Assembly (NCBI GenBank): GCA_001599595.1
Contig: BCHH01000023.1
Location: 65,766-129,765 of the forward strand
Length of the DNA stretch: 64,000 bases
Origin: Beverwykella pulmonaria
Lineage: Eukaryota > Ascomycota > Dothideomycetes > Pleosporales > Melanommataceae
Reading direction: 5' to 3'
In this document: piece after piece, positions 1 through 10,919 of the stretch
Layout: each line of letters starts with the position of its first letter
Position numbering within the stretch: position 1 is the first letter of the stretch
Position numbers and translations under genes: made by a program
The notes under the pieces: generated by a model
Told to the model about the DNA's origin: nothing
Databases searched by the model: none
What the model saw: the letters and a program-made list of their open reading frames with translations, nothing else

Positions 1-2
1 CC

Positions 3-3000
3 GGCAATACCGAGATATCCATTCAAGCATGGGGAGAAGTGACGATACCCCTATCAACGCCGAGAGGCATCAAATCAACAACGCTCAAGCGAGTAGCGCT
101 NATCCCGTCCTTCTTCACCAACCTTGTCTCACTATCACGCCTTGCATCATCGAATGTCCACTTCNACTCTGGCCGCAACGCCCTGTATCAGCTGACAGGA
201 TCAACCCAGGAAGACATCGCGCACCTTACCCGATATNGTGGTCACTGGCTTGTCGTGCACCGTACTGAGGCTATAACACCTCATCCTCATCAGCCACCTC
301 AGCCATTCGCATATGCAACCACCAATCGTCGACCACAGTACTCCGCGCAGCCGCTTCAACCTCAAGCACTCACCAAGCCTCAGCTGCATGTCTTGATGGC
401 ACACGCAGGCAGTGATGCAATCAACCACCTGTCCAACAACGTTATTGGTATTGACCCACCTAAGGGATCTGCTCCTCGTACCATCAACTGCAAAGAATGC
501 TTGCAAAATAAGGCCCACAAAATTATATCTCGACGCATCAGACATAAGAGAGGTGCATCACGTCCATTTGAAACAGTCGCTATCAACATCATCAAACTCA
601 ATGCCCCTGGTTACAATGGTCATCAATATGTGTTCCATGGATTCGACCTATTCACGAAGTTCAATTTCGTATATACAATGCCCCAACGCGATAAAGAAGC
701 ACTGCTTGATATCCTCATACGATTGGATCGAACTATCAAACGCGAGTTCAACACCACTGTCACATTCATAATCGCGGATGACGAGAGAGGATATGGTCTT
801 AATGACGACTCAGTTCGTGCATATTGCGCAGCACACGGTATCAACTTTCAGATCAGAGCACCTCATACTNAGGAGCAAAACGGTTCCGCAGAACGCTCAG
901 GAAAGAATCTGATTGAAAAATCGCGATCCATGAAAGGCACATCAAACCTACCACCAGCACTCNGCCCTGAAATCTATGTAACAGCAGGATATATACTCAA
1001 TCNAACGCCGACAAAAGCATTAGGCTGGAAGACTCCATTTGAGGTGGCATATAACAAGAAGCCTTCAATTGCTCACCTTCGTATATATGGCTGTCGCGCA
1101 TATGCACTTCGTACACAGATACCCAGAGGCGACAAATTGACACCACGTGCTTTGATCGGATATCTTGTCGGTTATGACTCTTCAAACATATACCNAATAT
1201 GGCTGCCNAAAGCCAGGAGCAGAGCACACCAAGGAAAGGTCATCCGAACGCGAGATGTTACTTTCAAGGAGGATCTATTCTATGATCACCGCGACGATTC
1301 TGATATACTACTCCGAGGGCAAGAACTGGAGGATATCTCACAAACACTTCACATGCCACCACTTCGAAACCCAGAAGAATCGTCCGAATCAGAATCCGAA
1401 CACGAGCCTGATCAACCTGCTGATCCTCATCAATCCGATCAACCTTCCTATCACTATCAATTCGATCACCTGATTGATCAGAATCGAATCAATCAGTCGA
1501 GCCAAAACAAATCACATGATCAGCCATCTCATCTACCGACTCCTGATAGCTCGATATCACCGTCATTGAATACCTCTCCTGATGACCATTCGCACATGCT
1601 GACATCAACCACACAGTCATCAACCACACGGTCATCAACCGTTCAGTCGACTACCTCTGAAACAAGCGACGCTCGTCAACTACACGATGAAGAAATGGCC
1701 GCTGCATCTACCTCTGCTGCCTCTACCGCCACTTCCACTAGAAAGCGCAAGAGACGAGATTCAACCGACTCGAATGCAGCACAAAATCGCGAACTCATTG
1801 ATAGCAACCTACAAGAATCTCATATCCTTCCTCAAGGATCCACCAGAACCAGGAAACCGTCGCAAAGGAATAGCAGCTTTTATATCACCAAGTACTGGTC
1901 AACCTTCGTCGCCGCCCTATCAAAAGGAACCAAAACACGATTTCATCAAAGCCAGCTGCCATCAGAGCCAATATCCTACAAGGAGGCGATGAAGCTCCCT
2001 TATCCACACAACCAAGGATTCCTAGCAGCCGCTCAACGCGAAATTAGCACAATCCGGCGCAAAGGGACATACACGAAGATAGCCTGGAAAGACTTCAACG
2101 CCAATGATCACGAAGTTCTCCCAATAATGTAGAGATTCACACACAAGCTTGACAGTAAAGGATATCTCACTAATTACAAAGCCAGGATCTGTGTGCGCGG
2201 CGACCTCCAGACTACCGCCAAAGACACATATACAGCCACATTAGCCATTCAAACCTTCCAAGCCGTGATGGCTATCGCAGCTCACTTCAATCTGGAGATG
2301 AGGCACTACGACGCTGTCAACGCGTTTACCAACGCTCAATTAGAAACGCCTGTCTATTGCCACGCACCAGACGGCTTCTCCAACCCTGACCACCTATGGG
2401 AGCTGCACCGCGCGCTATACGGCCTCAAGATATCACCACTGCTATAGTACAAGGACCTCACCAAGTCGCTCAAGGAGCTAGGACTTGAAGAAGTCAAAGA
2501 AGCTCCGTGCCTGTGGATGAACGACAAGCTACTGGTATTTTTCTACGTGGATGATATCGTCGTCCTCGTCAAACCAGGTCATACACAAGTCATTGAACAG
2601 TTTGAACAAAAGCTCCTGCAGCGATATGAGATTAGATGCCTAGGAGAATTGACCACCTTCTGCGGAATTCAAATTCAACACGACCGAGAAGCGGGAAAGA
2701 TATGGCTATCACAAGCTGCTTATATCGACAAACTANTGCTCAAATTCCCGCTACCAAAGCCCATCAAAGCTTCAACACCGCTACCGCTCGAGGAACTGCT
2801 TCCGTCACCAAAACAGACAGAAAATGAAGCCAATATCACTCACTACGGTCAGCTAGTTGGATCAATCGGACACGCTGCGGAAGTTACTCGGCCCGATATC
2901 GCAAAAGCATATTCCAAGCTTGCCGAATTCTTGATCAATCCGTCGCAGCAACATATCNACGCCGCATATCACGTGATCGCATATCTTGGTCAGACACGTG

Positions 3001-3551
3001 ATCAGTCACTGTGCTATAATGCATCAGTATCAACCGACTCAGCCTATATCGCCGACCGCGAAGAACCCGACTTCTTTGGAGCCTCAGACGCATCATATGC
3101 TGATGACAAAGCCACGCGAAAAAGCTCACAAGGTTATATCTTCTTCCTATTTGGCGGTCCTATCNATTGGAAAGCGACGTTGCAGCGCTGTGTCACCAAA
3201 TCAACCACCGAATCCGAACTGATCGCTGCATCTTCAGCCGGCACTGAATTGATATGGTGGTGGAGACTATTCAAATCCATCAGATTCGAGCTTGACAATG
3301 AGCAACTGCTATACTGCGACAATCAACAGACAATTCNATTGCTAAAAGAAGCTTCTCCGCGTCTTAAAACCAAACTACNGCACGTTGATATCCATCATCA
3401 CTGGCTTCGTCAAGAGGTTCAAAACAATCAAATCAATCTCGCATATATACAGACCAATAGTCAACCAGCTGACGGTCTTACAAAGCTGTTGCCAAGACAA
3501 AGGCATGAACACTGGGTGTCACTTCTTCACTTTGAGGATTTCCCATCATAA
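3..3551 (+). pseudogene. copia pol polyprotein, two in-frame stops
   Basis: One continuous reading frame from the left edge to 3551, interrupted only by TAG at 2130-2132 and TAG at 2446-2448; both sit where copia proteins usually have Trp (before RFTHK and before YKDLT), so each is a likely TGG-to-TAG change. In order: a protease-like tail (about 3-200); the pre-integrase zinc region with CKEC (about 380-540); the integrase core (about 560-950), where the first catalytic Asp appears as Asn in INIIKL; a low-complexity Ser/Asp/Gln linker (about 1370-1850); RT with the YVDD box in FFYVDDIVVL (about 2535-2570); and RNase H with DASYAD and the TKSTTESEL segment (about 3080-3400). Window-edge partial. 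It looks recently active but disabled by point changes. Confidence 0.9.
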
Positions 3552-3798
3552 TTATTCTGTGTATCTCTTTATTTTGTATTCTTCTACTGTACATTGCTGT
3601 CAATTCTTGTAAACGGCTATTTCAAACCTCCAACCTCCATACAGAACACACGAAGCACAAATATGATCGCCCCATCTGGAACTGCACCAGCAGTGGTTGA
3701 CAAGCCTGTACTACAGCAGGACAGACCCACAAATTTGCAGCTCTGCCTGAGAAAGGTAGAGGATGGCCTTCGATCGCTCCAGCTTTAAAGTTCAAAAC

Positions 3799-3809
3799 TG
3801 AGGGGGGTG
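3799..3809 (+). other. polypurine tract of the copia element
   Basis: A G-rich run directly abuts the TGTAAGC start of the 3' LTR. Position and composition fit the plus-strand primer site of LTR retrotransposons. Confidence 0.65.
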
Positions 3810-3940
3810 TGTAAGCCGAGGACACCATAATGTCACGTGGATATGCCACTGACTAATCAGTCCGTCATATATATATCAGCTGTACATACATCACATACAA
3901 TACACATCTTGACACCTCTTCCTCCGCCCTCCAGCTTACA
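3810..3940 (+). repeat. 3' LTR of the copia element (131 bp)
   Basis: Begins TGTAAGC and ends GCTTACA, so the LTR ends are 7-bp inverted repeats with the canonical TG..CA. It holds CACGTGG, a CTGACTAATCAGTCCGTC segment and a TATATATATC stretch that may serve as TATA box. Near-identical DNA recurs as a solo LTR at 45129-45259 and, more diverged, at 48975-49103. Confidence 0.88.
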
Positions 3941-5429
3941 GCATCACTGAAGAGACTCGACTATGATACGGATCAGATAGCAAATTCACATGTGTTGGAC
4001 TCCTCTCTTGCGATCACGATGCATGAATCGTGCCACCATCGTGGATGATGGGGCGGCCAATGGCACTAGACCATGGAGTAAGACGGATTTCTCAGACGCG
4101 CTTGAGGTGACACGGCATTCTGAACGCCAGGCTTCAGAGTGGGGCAATGCCGTAACGGGAAAATAACTGCGTGGGTGTATATATATGAGTCGTATGCTGT
4201 GGAGGTTTGGCTGGCCGGAAATTTTATCCGATGTATTTGATATGTGCTTCAGTATTGGCATTACCATCTATCTACCTGGAATCTTCTAGTCATCACTTGG
4301 CCAAATTTAGAAAATAGGAACCACATTCTTGTCTCTAATGAGAGACACAGGAGGGCATGAAACCCACACATTGTAGAAGACTTGGAACAGTGATGTCATA
4401 TGAAATCATACTGAAGTGCGAACTAGGCACGAGCTCCAAAACTAACCTGCCATTTCCGGGTACATGCATACTCCAACTTCAAACTTTCAAAGCCTGCCGC
4501 TCACACCTCTCTTCGCCCCACCTTCAGTCTCAGTAACCCTCCAACCCCCACTAGCCCTCGTTCCTACACTCCCCGCTCTTATCCAACAATTATCCGGCGA
4601 ATCCCCGACCATCACCACTGTCAAATTCGCCGAAAACACAGCTCCTTTACGCTCGCCTTCCTGCGTGCAATGAGCTAAGTACTCTTTCAGCGAATAGGCG
4701 ATGTAGTTCTCCAGCACAGTGACGCCTCTCCACTCGAAGTCGTAGCTGCAGAAGATCCTGAAGGTGGTGAGGGACACGACAACGGTGGAGACGATGAGGC
4801 GAGGGAGGACACCCAGCCCAGTCCCTTTGGCTACTTGGGGTGTACATATATAATTCGAACGCAAAGAGAGCATGTCTGACCTTTAGTACACCCGCTCCTC
4901 GGTTATCGACTTGAATGGCTTCGTTCTCTCCAGTTACGAAAGAATGGGTTGCTCGTCATCACTTTCCTATCGAAAGTGAGATCAAGATCAAGAAAGCACT
5001 AAGTAATGAAAACTCGAGGCGGAGCAAAGACACCTGGTAGGATGTAGCACTGGCATGGTTATTGGAGTTTTGCTCATCACTGTGGAGTTCGACATGAATT
5101 TCCCTCAGGGCGTAAGTCGGGCGGCGTCACTATCTAGGATTTACGAGCTTGCCATCTTGAGAGAGAGATTACGCCTTATAGGGCACCAGATATACCCTCG
5201 CAGCCCCAAGCCTTATCAGCCCATACGGGTAGTCCCAGTTCCATGGTTCCAGCCTTGCAAAATTTTAGTGCATGCAGCGCGGATTCTAGAACAGTAGCAG
5301 CTGACTACCAGTGACTGGCTGATATCGGCGCTTTGGGTATGATGCTAAGCTGTGCTATTTTGGCTCTGAACTGCGTTTTGTTCGCACCATCCTTTCGAGT
5401 CGAAATGATGAAGCATTTGGATGAGCAAT
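3941..5429. other. spacer right of the copia element
   Basis: No recognisable gene. One 128-codon minus-strand frame (4487-4873) is listed separately with low confidence. The rest is AT-rich with many stops in all frames and no clear repeat. Confidence 0.5.
4487..4873 (-). CDS. hypothetical protein, doubtful
   Basis: An open frame of 128 codons with balanced amino-acid composition and one hydrophobic stretch near residues 25-42 (GVLPRLIVSTVVV region). It overlaps a 69-codon plus-strand frame, and I recognise neither. The minus frame is favoured only by length. No intron, paralogue or conserved motif supports it, and it lies in decayed repeat-flanked DNA, so it may be a gene fragment or chance. 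Confidence 0.25.
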   Translation of the reverse strand: MLSLRSNYICTPQVAKGTGLGVLPRLIVSTVVVSLTTFRIFCSYDFEWRGVTVLENYIAYSLKEYLAHCTQEGERKGAVFSANLTVVMVGDSPDNCWIRAGSVGTRASGGWRVTETEGGAKRGVSGRL

Positions 5430-5540
5430 CTCTGTCACGAGAGGAAGCAGTCAATCGTCCTATAGCTTGCACGATGACTAATAAACCCATGAAGTGGAGC
5501 TAGCTAGAATAGGATATATGGTAGAACACGTGACAATCTC
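5430..5540 (+). repeat. repeat fragment related to 49260-49460
   Basis: Shares, in the same order, GTCACGAG, GCACGA(T/C)GACTA, ACCCATGAAG, GAGCTAGCTAGAATAGGA and AGAACACGTGA with the central segment of the repeat copy at 49130-49760, with small deletions. It is evidently a partial copy of the same dispersed element. Confidence 0.6.
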
Positions 5541-5641
5541 CATAAGTGAGCATGATACATGTGTGACCCGAAATTGTCTATTGCATGGATGGATACACAT
5601 AATTTCTATATCTTCATGATTGCCAAACTATGTCATCAATA

Positions 5642-5810
5642 TAGTCAAACTTCATTATAACGATTGCCAAGAAAGTCACAATTTCTCTAGAACAATGGAT
5701 TTTGATAGCACCGATTCTCTATCATATAAATTCGACTTGCTATAGCGATATTTCGTTATAACGATCAAAATTCGGCGAAAATGCCACATCGTTAGAACGA
5801 GATTTAACTG
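5642..5810. mobile_element. MITE with pogo/Tc1-mariner-like ends
   Basis: A 169-bp non-coding element with 22-bp terminal inverted repeats at 5642-5663 and 5789-5810 that match at 16 of 22 positions and both contain the (T/C)AGT(C/T)AAA start and a TAACGA end. It is flanked on both sides by TA (5640-5641, 5811-5812), the target duplication of the Tc1/mariner/pogo superfamily. A further internal CGTTATAACG palindrome lies at about 5753-5763. It has no coding capacity, so any mobility would need a transposase in trans. The superfamily is inferred from the ends only. Confidence 0.7.
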
Positions 5811-6016
5811 TACCTTCTCTTAATTACAACATAGATATACCATTGAAGTCTATAACTGAGGTTAGCGTAGTTCGCAAAACAGTTAGGTTGTCCGGCAATT
5901 CTGAGGCATTTCTCGGAAACAATGACGGCAAGTCCAACCAATGCCACCCGAATTCAACTCAACTCCACGAAAGCAATGGCACAAGTTAGGGACGTCTGGC
6001 TATATTCATCACACGC

Positions 6017-7402
6017 TCATAGTTTCGCCTCCTTTGCCGTTGCATCAACCAAACTCTTCCTCCCGCCAAAGCCAAACAAATACGCCGCAACCTTCCGCAT
6101 CTGGATCTCCTCACTCCCCTCCGTAATCCTGTACCGCCTGTGATGTCTCCAGATGTGCTCAAAAGGCCAATGCCTACTATATCCATTCCCGCCGTGAACT
6201 TGGATCGCCCGATCTGCAGCCTCGCAGCATAATCTGTTCGCCCAGTAATTGCACATGGACACTTTATCTCCAATCTTCTTCTCCACCTCTACGTGCGGCA
6301 TGCTATCCATTTCCACTGCTGTCTTACGGATCAACAGCCTCAGCATCTCGCATTGTGTTGCTAGTTCGACGAGCGGGAATTGGATGCCTTGATTGTGCGA
6401 GAGGGGTGTGCCAAACGGCGCGCGGCGGTTGGCGTACTCGACGGATTCCTGGACACAGTAGACGGCGGCACCGAGAGAGGAGGCGGCCTGTCGGATGCGG
6501 TTCTCGTGCACGAAGGCTTGGGCTACGCCGAGACCGTTGTGGATCGGACCGAGGACCGCAGTGGAGGGGACCCAGACATTCTTTATTGAAACGGTAGCGT
6601 GGTCAGTGGGCATATTAAGAGTCCTTTTGTATCGTTAGCAGATACCAATTGGCAGGATAGAAAGGGAAACGTACCATTCGTAGCTCTCAGCGACGAGACC
6701 TGGCGTTTCTCGCGGAACCACAAAGCAGGAGATACCAGCAGCCTGTCCATCTTTCCCAGCTGTCCTCGCAAAGATGAAACAGTGAGTCGCGTGATGCATG
6801 CCTGTCTGCCACCTCTTTGACCCATTGAGCAGCCATCCGTCAACGCCATTCCTCTTCTCGGGAACGCCCCTTGTCTCCATATGTGTGGCATCGCTACCGT
6901 GTCCCGGCTCCGTCAAGCCAAATGTGATCCTGACCTTGCCTTTCAGCCGTCCCCCGATCAACTCCTCCTTCTGCTGTTCATTCCCAAAGTTCATAACCAT
7001 GACTACATCCGGGAAGTTCCCAACCATGGAATGCTCATTCTGCAGATCATTGAAGAGCCCCAGTCCCTTCGCAGCCAAGTGCTCCCGTATAACCGCCATC
7101 CAGAGGTTGCTTCCCCTACCATCCTCGCTGTTTTGACCGCCGTACTGCTTGGGAAGGCTAAGACGGAAGAAACCTGCTTCATCCGCGAGTTTCTTTGACT
7201 CTACGAGGAGGGCTTCCCATTCGGGGCGGGGAAGGCCACCGTTATCCCAGTCGGTGCGGGAGTGTTCGCGGCGGTGGTCGAAGAAGCGGTTGTTATCGTC
7301 GCGATTTTGGAGGGGCACGATCTTGTCTTCGATGAATTGGTCGAGATCTTTGAGGTATTGTTGGAGATCGGGCGGGACGGAGAAGTTCATGCTATTCGAC
7401 AT
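6017..7402 (-). CDS. acyl-CoA dehydrogenase with a C-terminal peroxisomal signal
   Basis: Two exons, 7402-6675 and 6623-6017, joined across a 51-bp intron (GTACGT..AAAAG) in phase 2 give 444 residues. The product is an FAD-dependent acyl-CoA dehydrogenase of the ACAD10/11-like type, which oxidises acyl-CoA to enoyl-CoA. Evidence: the helical N-terminal domain, the middle beta domain with GLTEPGHGSDATHMETRG and LNGSKRWQTG, and the C-terminal bundle with ANRLCCEAADRAIQVHGGNGYS and the YRITEGSEEIQMRK segment that carries the expected catalytic Glu. The splice junction restores the conserved YEWTLNMPTDHA. The last residues are AKL, a PTS1-type tripeptide, so peroxisomal beta-oxidation is likely rather than mitochondrial. 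Start chosen at the first Met; no mitochondrial presequence is apparent. Confidence 0.92.
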
Positions 7403-7864
7403 AATGGGCGAGGGTTCGAGGTTGGGGAGCTGACTGCGTTGTGGGGTGAAGAAAGGGTAGCAATTAATGTTAGCGATTGAGATAAAAAAAGACGTGTCGA
7501 GAATCCAGCCCTAAAAGCTTATAGAGAGGCTTCGGTTGCAACATGGTGATGACTCGCAGGGCCTTGGTCGTGGAGAAGGCGCTGGGGATTTGCGGTGGTT
7601 TGCGGGGAATCAGATGCCAAGGCCTCTCAGCCTCGGCCAACTTTTCGTTCAACTCCGCCGGGGCCTCTGTTTTACGATTATATCAGATCACGATCAGTTG
7701 CTGAGGGTGTTGCCTCCTGAATCTTCTCTGCCATGTCGTTGGACCCGAAAAATGCCGTGGGAGGAGATCTGAAGAAGATTTTGGGACACGTAACTCGCGC
7801 TATCAAAGCATATCTCGACTAATGGACGCTTGACCTGGAGAGTCTCTCGATATTTTGGGATGTT
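7403..7864. other. intergenic, upstream of the acyl-CoA dehydrogenase
   Basis: Gene-free 462 bp between the start of the dehydrogenase and the stop of the next minus-strand gene. It presumably holds the dehydrogenase promoter; I see no clear TATA box or operator. Confidence 0.4.
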
Positions 7865-8521
7865 TCAAACTTCATCCTTAGTCCAACGCTCTTTTTCCGA
7901 TCCTCTCATCAAGTCTTGAAACCACTTCCTCAATAAATTATTCAGGCCCGGCATGGCATCTCGTCCCAGTATGACGGGCAGAAGCAAGACAATCAGAAGA
8001 AACCACCCAATAAAGAAAGCAATCCAGAGCAACGTAGAATGATAGTTCGGCGTCTTCAATCCAGCATGCGCAGATGGGATGGCTGGCAACGGCTTCGGAG
8101 GCAGAGGCTTCAAGCTTTTATCAGTCTGCCCTGTATGAGGAACAAAAGGAAGAGGTTTCGTTTCCGGGCAAGATAGAGTCGGTTGTGGTGAAGGTATGGG
8201 TGGGAGAAGTTTGTTAGTGATGACTGAGTTGATGGACCTGCAGGTTGGCGGAGCGTCTGCGCCTTGTTCTTTGCTACCCCGTGAAGGGTACTGAGAGTCA
8301 TCCATATGGTATCTTGATGGCGATGTTAGAACGGCGATGTTAGAACGGCGATGAAGAGAACCTTGGAAGGGAGGTGGAAGAATTGTGCATCTGCAGGTGT
8401 AGACCTCCCAGTTCAGCTTCGCTAGGCCTTGAATGGTATAGTCCTCATTCCAATCCACCTTCTTGGCCCTGGTCGTACGGGTTCCACCACAGCAACCAGT
8501 ACCACCAGATTCGGTATTCAT
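7865..8521 (-). CDS. hypothetical single-pass membrane protein
   Basis: A single-exon frame of 218 residues that I do not recognise. The N-terminal half is hydrophilic with Cys pairs (TGCCGGT, YTCRC). The middle is proline-rich (LPPIPSPQPT, LKPLPPKPLPAIP). One strong membrane segment follows at about residues 165-190 (WIAFFIGWFLLIVLLLPVIL), then a short charged tail. The Pro-rich stretches could bind SH3 or WW domains, but that is inference. A 14-bp tandem duplication (about 8321-8348) lies inside the frame; since 14 is not a multiple of 3, the true start could be the Met at MDDSQYPS downstream of it. Function unknown. Confidence 0.5.
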   Translation of the reverse strand: MNTESGGTGCCGGTRTTRAKKVDWNEDYTIQGLAKLNWEVYTCRCTILPPPFQGSLHRRSNIAVLTSPSRYHMDDSQYPSRGSKEQGADAPPTCRSINSVITNKLLPPIPSPQPTLSCPETKPLPFVPHTGQTDKSLKPLPPKPLPAIPSAHAGLKTPNYHSTLLWIAFFIGWFLLIVLLLPVILGRDAMPGLNNLLRKWFQDLMRGSEKERWTKDEV

Positions 8522-8602
8522 TTCGACTTTCTTATGTCTTATAGATCGCTGCTGTCACACAAGTAGCCTCATTAAGTAATACGGCAAGGCTGTATCAAAT
8601 TA

Positions 8603-8822
8603 TGTAAGCCCAGACACCACCAGGCGTTGCACTTATTAATTCATGATCGCTCTTATGGTGAGGTTTTGATTATATCAGTCATTGTGAATTAATGCGACGC
8701 CTGGTGGTGCCACTACTGGTACGTGGATATGCCGCCCTGCTGACGAATTATCAGTCATCTTCAACTATGCGGGGCTCCAGCTGCAGTGCGACACATTAGT
8801 CGTACCTATCCATCAGCTTACA
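8603..8822. repeat. LTR-like relic with an internal hairpin
   Basis: A 220-bp segment that starts TGTAAGC and ends GCTTACA, the same ends as the copia LTR at 3810-3940, and shares with it CGTGGATATGCC followed by a CTGAC..AT(T/C)AGTC stretch. It is therefore probably a diverged solo LTR. It also contains an inverted repeat absent from the other copies: 8614-8642 pairs with 8684-8711 (CACCACCAGGCG core, then TTAATTCA), loop about 41 bp. No target duplication is visible. Confidence 0.55.
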
Positions 8823-8946
8823 ACATGCAATTCCCAGCATGAGGTCTGCCTAGAAGTTCATATATTCAATGTGCTCCTAGGGTGGGATATGTTGGTGGTC
8901 GCTAATCGACGCCAGCCGATCGACTTTCCACGTTTCCGATTTCACA

Positions 8947-10919
8947 ATGTGCATACTGATATTGCTCCTTATTGTAGCAAGACTCGCTTTCTCAGGGAAG
9001 CTTGCTTTCTCTCCTCATGCGAATATTGTATCAAGCTCTCAAGTCCTGCACCTGTCATATGACTTCATCATCGTAGGCGGAGGGGCTAGCGGTCTCACAG
9101 TAGCTGACCGCCTCACTGAGTCGCCAGAAAGTGTCATTATCTCCTTTCCCTATTCTAACCTCTAACCGTCACACTAATCACGTGCAGCAACTGCCCTGGT
9201 CATCGAATACGGCCCCTTCGACCACCACGAGCCCTCCGTCTTAGTCCCTGGCCTGCTAAACCTCACATCAACACCCTACTGGTTCAACCTCACATCCGCA
9301 CCGCAGCAACACCTCAACAATCGGTCTTTTCCCGTCACCGTCGCGGCCGCCGTCGGCGGCGGAACTGTAATCAATGGCATGTTTTTCCATCGCGGAGCGC
9401 GAGCGGACTATGAAGCTTGGGTTGAGCTTGGTGCTGAGGGATGGGGATGGGACGACCTTCTGCCTTATTTCAAGAGAAGCGAGACGTTTACGGCACCGGA
9501 TGTAGGCTTTGCCGAAGATTGGGATATTAAGTACAATCTAGATACGCATGGGCACGATGGTCCTCTTCAAATAAGCTACCCGCCTTACCAATTCCCTGTG
9601 GTCAAGAACTTCTTTCACGCCTTCCACGAACTTGGCGTCACGACCCCTGAAGATCCGTCAAATGGTAATGGGACGGGCGTTGTTTGGGCTCCGAGCACGC
9701 TGGATCCGAAAGAGAGGACGAGAAGTTATGCCCGGAAAGTGCACTATGATCGTGTGGCTAAGGAAAGGCCGAACTATCATGTTCTGCCCATGTCTGCGGT
9801 TACCAAGATTACTTTCAATAATCGAAAACGAGCTATTGGAATTGAATACATTGATAGGGTAACCAAGCAAGTCCATACTATTCGGCCGAGAAAGGAGGTT
9901 ATACTGGCAGCAGGTGCAGTTCATACCCCGCAAATCTTGATGTTGTCTGGAATTAGCGAGCAGGAGGCGTTGAAAGGTTTAAATATTGAATGTGTGAGTG
10001 ATTTGCCAGGCGTGGGACACAACTTCCAAGACCATCCCACGTTCTTCTTTATCAATGAATGTGAGTCCTCTTCAACTTTACCCATGGCCTAAACGAGAAC
10101 GAGCGAGCAAGTTGATAATGGAATATAGTTCAAAACGATCTCTCCCCAAACGTAGACGACCTAACAACGAACGTCACCTTCGAAACCAAGCAACTGGATC
10201 TCTACTTCAAAGAACGACGGGGCGCTTACACCCTCGTCGCCAACGGCGGAAACACCGCCGCCTTCCTCCCGCTCCCCCAATTCGCTCCTCACTACCAATC
10301 CCTCCTCACTGCCGCAGCAGCCGAACGCCCCTCAGACATATGGCCCAAAGCCCCTTCCTCCGTTCGTCGTGGCTACTTGCACCAACGCACCCTCTTCCTC
10401 CGCAACTTCGGCACTTACAACATCGCACTGCAAGAGCTCGCTTTCAATAAGCCGTTCATACCGCTTACGATGCTGCATCCGCTCTCCCGCGGCAGAATAT
10501 CAATAAACACCACGACAAACCTCGCCCCACCAGTAGTAGACTACTCTACACTATCTTCTCCAACGGACCTCTCCATTTTCATTGAAGCGCTCCGCTTCTC
10601 CCGCAAACTCCTGCGTACCCCTGGTCTAATCGAGTTGTTACCCATCGAGCTCGTGCCTGGCGCAAATTTCACGACAGACGAGCAATTACGGCAGGTACTA
10701 CCCAGCATTGTAACACCGACATTCCAGCACCCATGTTGCACAGCACCCATGATACCGAGAGAGGATGGAGGAGTAGTAGACCCGAAGACGCTACTGGTGT
10801 ACGGGGTTGAGGGGTTGAGCGTCGTGGATGCGAGTCTGATGCCGATTATACCAGGCGCACATTTGATGGGGACTGTGTATGGGGTTGCTGAGAAGGTCTC
10901 TGTATCCAATCCTTATTGA
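8947..10919 (+). CDS. secreted GMC (glucose-methanol-choline) oxidoreductase
   Basis: Exons 8947-9130, 9188-10060 and 10129-10919 give 615 residues. This is an FAD-dependent GMC-family alcohol oxidase or dehydrogenase, aryl-alcohol-oxidase-like. Evidence: an N-terminal signal peptide (hydrophobic ILILLLIVARLAF); the dinucleotide-binding VGGGASGLTVADRL near residue 45; the GMC signature AAAVGGGTVINGMFFHRG; AAGAVHTPQILMLSG; and the C-terminal catalytic region HPCCTAPM followed by VDASLMP and PGAHLMGTVYGVAEK, with both active-site His candidates present. The first intron has a weak donor (GTGTCA) but a good CTAATC branch and CAG acceptor; joining it restores ALVIEYG. The enzyme probably acts outside the cell or in the secretory path. 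The substrate cannot be read from sequence. No biosynthetic cluster surrounds it. Confidence 0.88.

Larger units (their letters stand above)
1..3940 (+). mobile_element. Ty1/copia LTR retrotransposon, 5' truncated by the window edge
   Basis: The 3' two-thirds of a copia-superfamily retrotransposon. The order protease remnant, integrase, reverse transcriptase, RNase H is the copia order (integrase before RT), which separates it from Ty3/gypsy. After the polyprotein ends at 3551 comes about 250 bp of non-coding DNA, a purine-rich tract at 3799-3809 and a 131-bp LTR at 3810-3940. The 5' LTR and gag lie left of the window, so no target duplication can be tested. All 13 undetermined bases (n) that I found in the window fall inside this element, which suggests a multicopy family collapsed in assembly. 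Two in-frame stops make this copy non-autonomous. Confidence 0.93.
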
